The position numbers and the translations under genes were made by a program. A stretch of 7,556 bases of DNA from Bacteroidota bacterium. GTDB taxonomy: Bacteria; Bacteroidota; Bacteroidia; UKL13-3. Below the pieces are notes generated by a model. It did not search any database and was not told the origin of the DNA. It saw only the letters and a list, made by a program, of their open reading frames with translations. The stretch is taken from the NCBI GenBank assembly GCA_947462865.1, contig CANHRW010000096.1:1-7556 (forward strand), in the 5' to 3' direction. Positions 6,708 to 7,556 of this stretch are shown piece after piece; positions within the stretch are counted from its first letter, which is position 1; every line of letters begins with the position of its first letter.

Positions 6708-7556
6708 ATGTGGAAATTATTTGGAACATTTGTTATCCGGAATCGGTTTTGGATGTTAGTTGGATTGGGTTTGCTAACATTGGGTATGACCTATTTTGCA
6801 ACCCAAGTCAAAATGACCTACGATTTTGCAAAAGTTGTTCCTAAAGATGACCCCGATTTTATAGCATACATTCAGTTTAAAGAAACTTTTGGTGAAGATG
6901 GCAATATTATGGTCATTGGTGTTCAACAACAAAATTTGTTTGATTCTGCTGTTTTTAATGATTGGTGCGAACTTTCTAATGCAATAGAACAAGTTGATGG
7001 GGTAGAAAAAGTACTCTCTATTTCTAAATTGTATAAATTGGCATTAAACGATACTTCAAATAGATTGGAGTTTAAGCCGCTGTTTCAAAAGGGTAAATTG
7101 AGCCGCATACAAGTTGATTCTTTTCAACAAGAAATTGCCAGATTGAAATTTTATGAAGGTTTGCTGTACAATCCAGAAAACAAGGTAACCCTCATGGCTG
7201 TCAGTCTTAAAAAGGATAAATTAGACAGCAAGGCAAGGATTCCTTTGGTTAATAACATTGAAAAATTAGCCAATCAATTCGGAAAAAAATACCAAACAGA
7301 AATTCATTATTCGGGTTTGCCTTATGTAAGGACAGTTTTCAGTTCAAAAGTATCCGATGAAATTAAGTTGTTTACCTATTTATCTATAGCCATCACGGCT
7401 ATTTTTATATTTATCTTTTTTAGGTTTATTTCGGCGGTAGTATTCTCCTTAATTGTGGTTGTAATTGGGGTTATCTTTACACTAGGTACACTTGCACTTT
7501 TTGGATATAAAATAACCTTATTAACCGGAATTTTGCCACCACTCATGGTAATAATA
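6708..7556 (+). CDS. RND/MMPL-superfamily transporter, N-terminal part (3' partial)
   Basis: An open frame of 283 codons runs from the ATG at 6708 to the last base without a stop, so the gene continues beyond the window. A basic N-terminus (MWKLFGTFVIRNRFW) leads into membrane segment 1 (about 14-31). A periplasmic domain of about 190 residues follows (32-219), including TYDFAKVVPKDDPDF (37-51) and YSGLPYVRTVF (201-211). Membrane segments 2 (about 221-238) and 3 (about 241-265) come next, and a fourth starts at about 269 (TLLTGILPPLMVII). One helix, a large periplasmic loop, then a helix bundle is the first-half layout of RND exporters of the MMPL/COG1033 type. These use the proton gradient and act on lipids, hopanoids or other hydrophobic molecules; the substrate here is unknown. 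The proton-relay residues lie beyond the window. The gene is divergent from porZ across a 117-bp gap. The family is fairly sure; the exact subgroup is not. Confidence 0.85.
   Translation, partial: MWKLFGTFVIRNRFWMLVGLGLLTLGMTYFATQVKMTYDFAKVVPKDDPDFIAYIQFKETFGEDGNIMVIGVQQQNLFDSAVFNDWCELSNAIEQVDGVEKVLSISKLYKLALNDTSNRLEFKPLFQKGKLSRIQVDSFQQEIARLKFYEGLLYNPENKVTLMAVSLKKDKLDSKARIPLVNNIEKLANQFGKKYQTEIHYSGLPYVRTVFSSKVSDEIKLFTYLSIAITAIFIFIFFRFISAVVFSLIVVVIGVIFTLGTLALFGYKITLLTGILPPLMVII

Noticed and set aside
6774..6992. Minus-strand 72-residue open frame inside the transporter gene
   Set aside because: It is antisense to a clear, longer membrane-protein frame and has no recognisable family features.

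Overview
The window is AT-rich chromosomal DNA from a member of the Bacteroidota. Four signs point this way. It carries a type IX secretion system protein (PorZ) with a type IX-style C-terminal domain. Its MetF has the length and N-terminus I associate with this phylum. One promoter matches the Bacteroidota -33/-7 pattern (TTG, 20 nt, TACTTTTG). Genes lack purine-rich Shine-Dalgarno sequences. The MetF and adaptor sequences feel closest to Chitinophagaceae and relatives, but that is recollection, not a search result.

Left part (1-3241, + strand): the end of a tightly packed operon for a tripartite ABC exporter resembling type I secretion. It holds the C-terminal half of an ABC exporter ATPase domain (cut by the window edge), a HlyD-family periplasmic adaptor and a TolC-family outer-membrane channel. 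Gaps are 14 bp, then a 4-bp ATGA overlap. Together they would move a substrate from the cytoplasm or inner membrane across both membranes. The substrate is not evident. The ATPase fragment is unusual: the signature motif, the catalytic glutamate and the H-loop histidine are all altered.

Middle part (3238-6590, - strand): metF (5,10-methylenetetrahydrofolate reductase) and, upstream of it on the same strand, porZ (surface attachment complex of the type IX secretion system). metF ends tail-to-tail with the TolC gene, the two stop codons overlapping by 4 bp. It has its own promoter in the 87-bp gap after porZ, so the pair need not be co-transcribed.

Right part (6708-7556, + strand): the N-terminal 283 residues of an RND/MMPL-superfamily transporter, divergent from porZ and running off the window. 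The 117-bp divergent gap carries a 10-bp inverted repeat (TGTTATTTTG), one copy pointing at each gene just before its start codon.

No tRNA, rRNA, CRISPR array, insertion sequence or phage gene was seen, and no gene-free stretch exceeds 300 bases. Most of the window looks like ordinary Bacteroidota envelope and housekeeping genes. The clearest oddity is the degenerate ATPase of the exporter operon.
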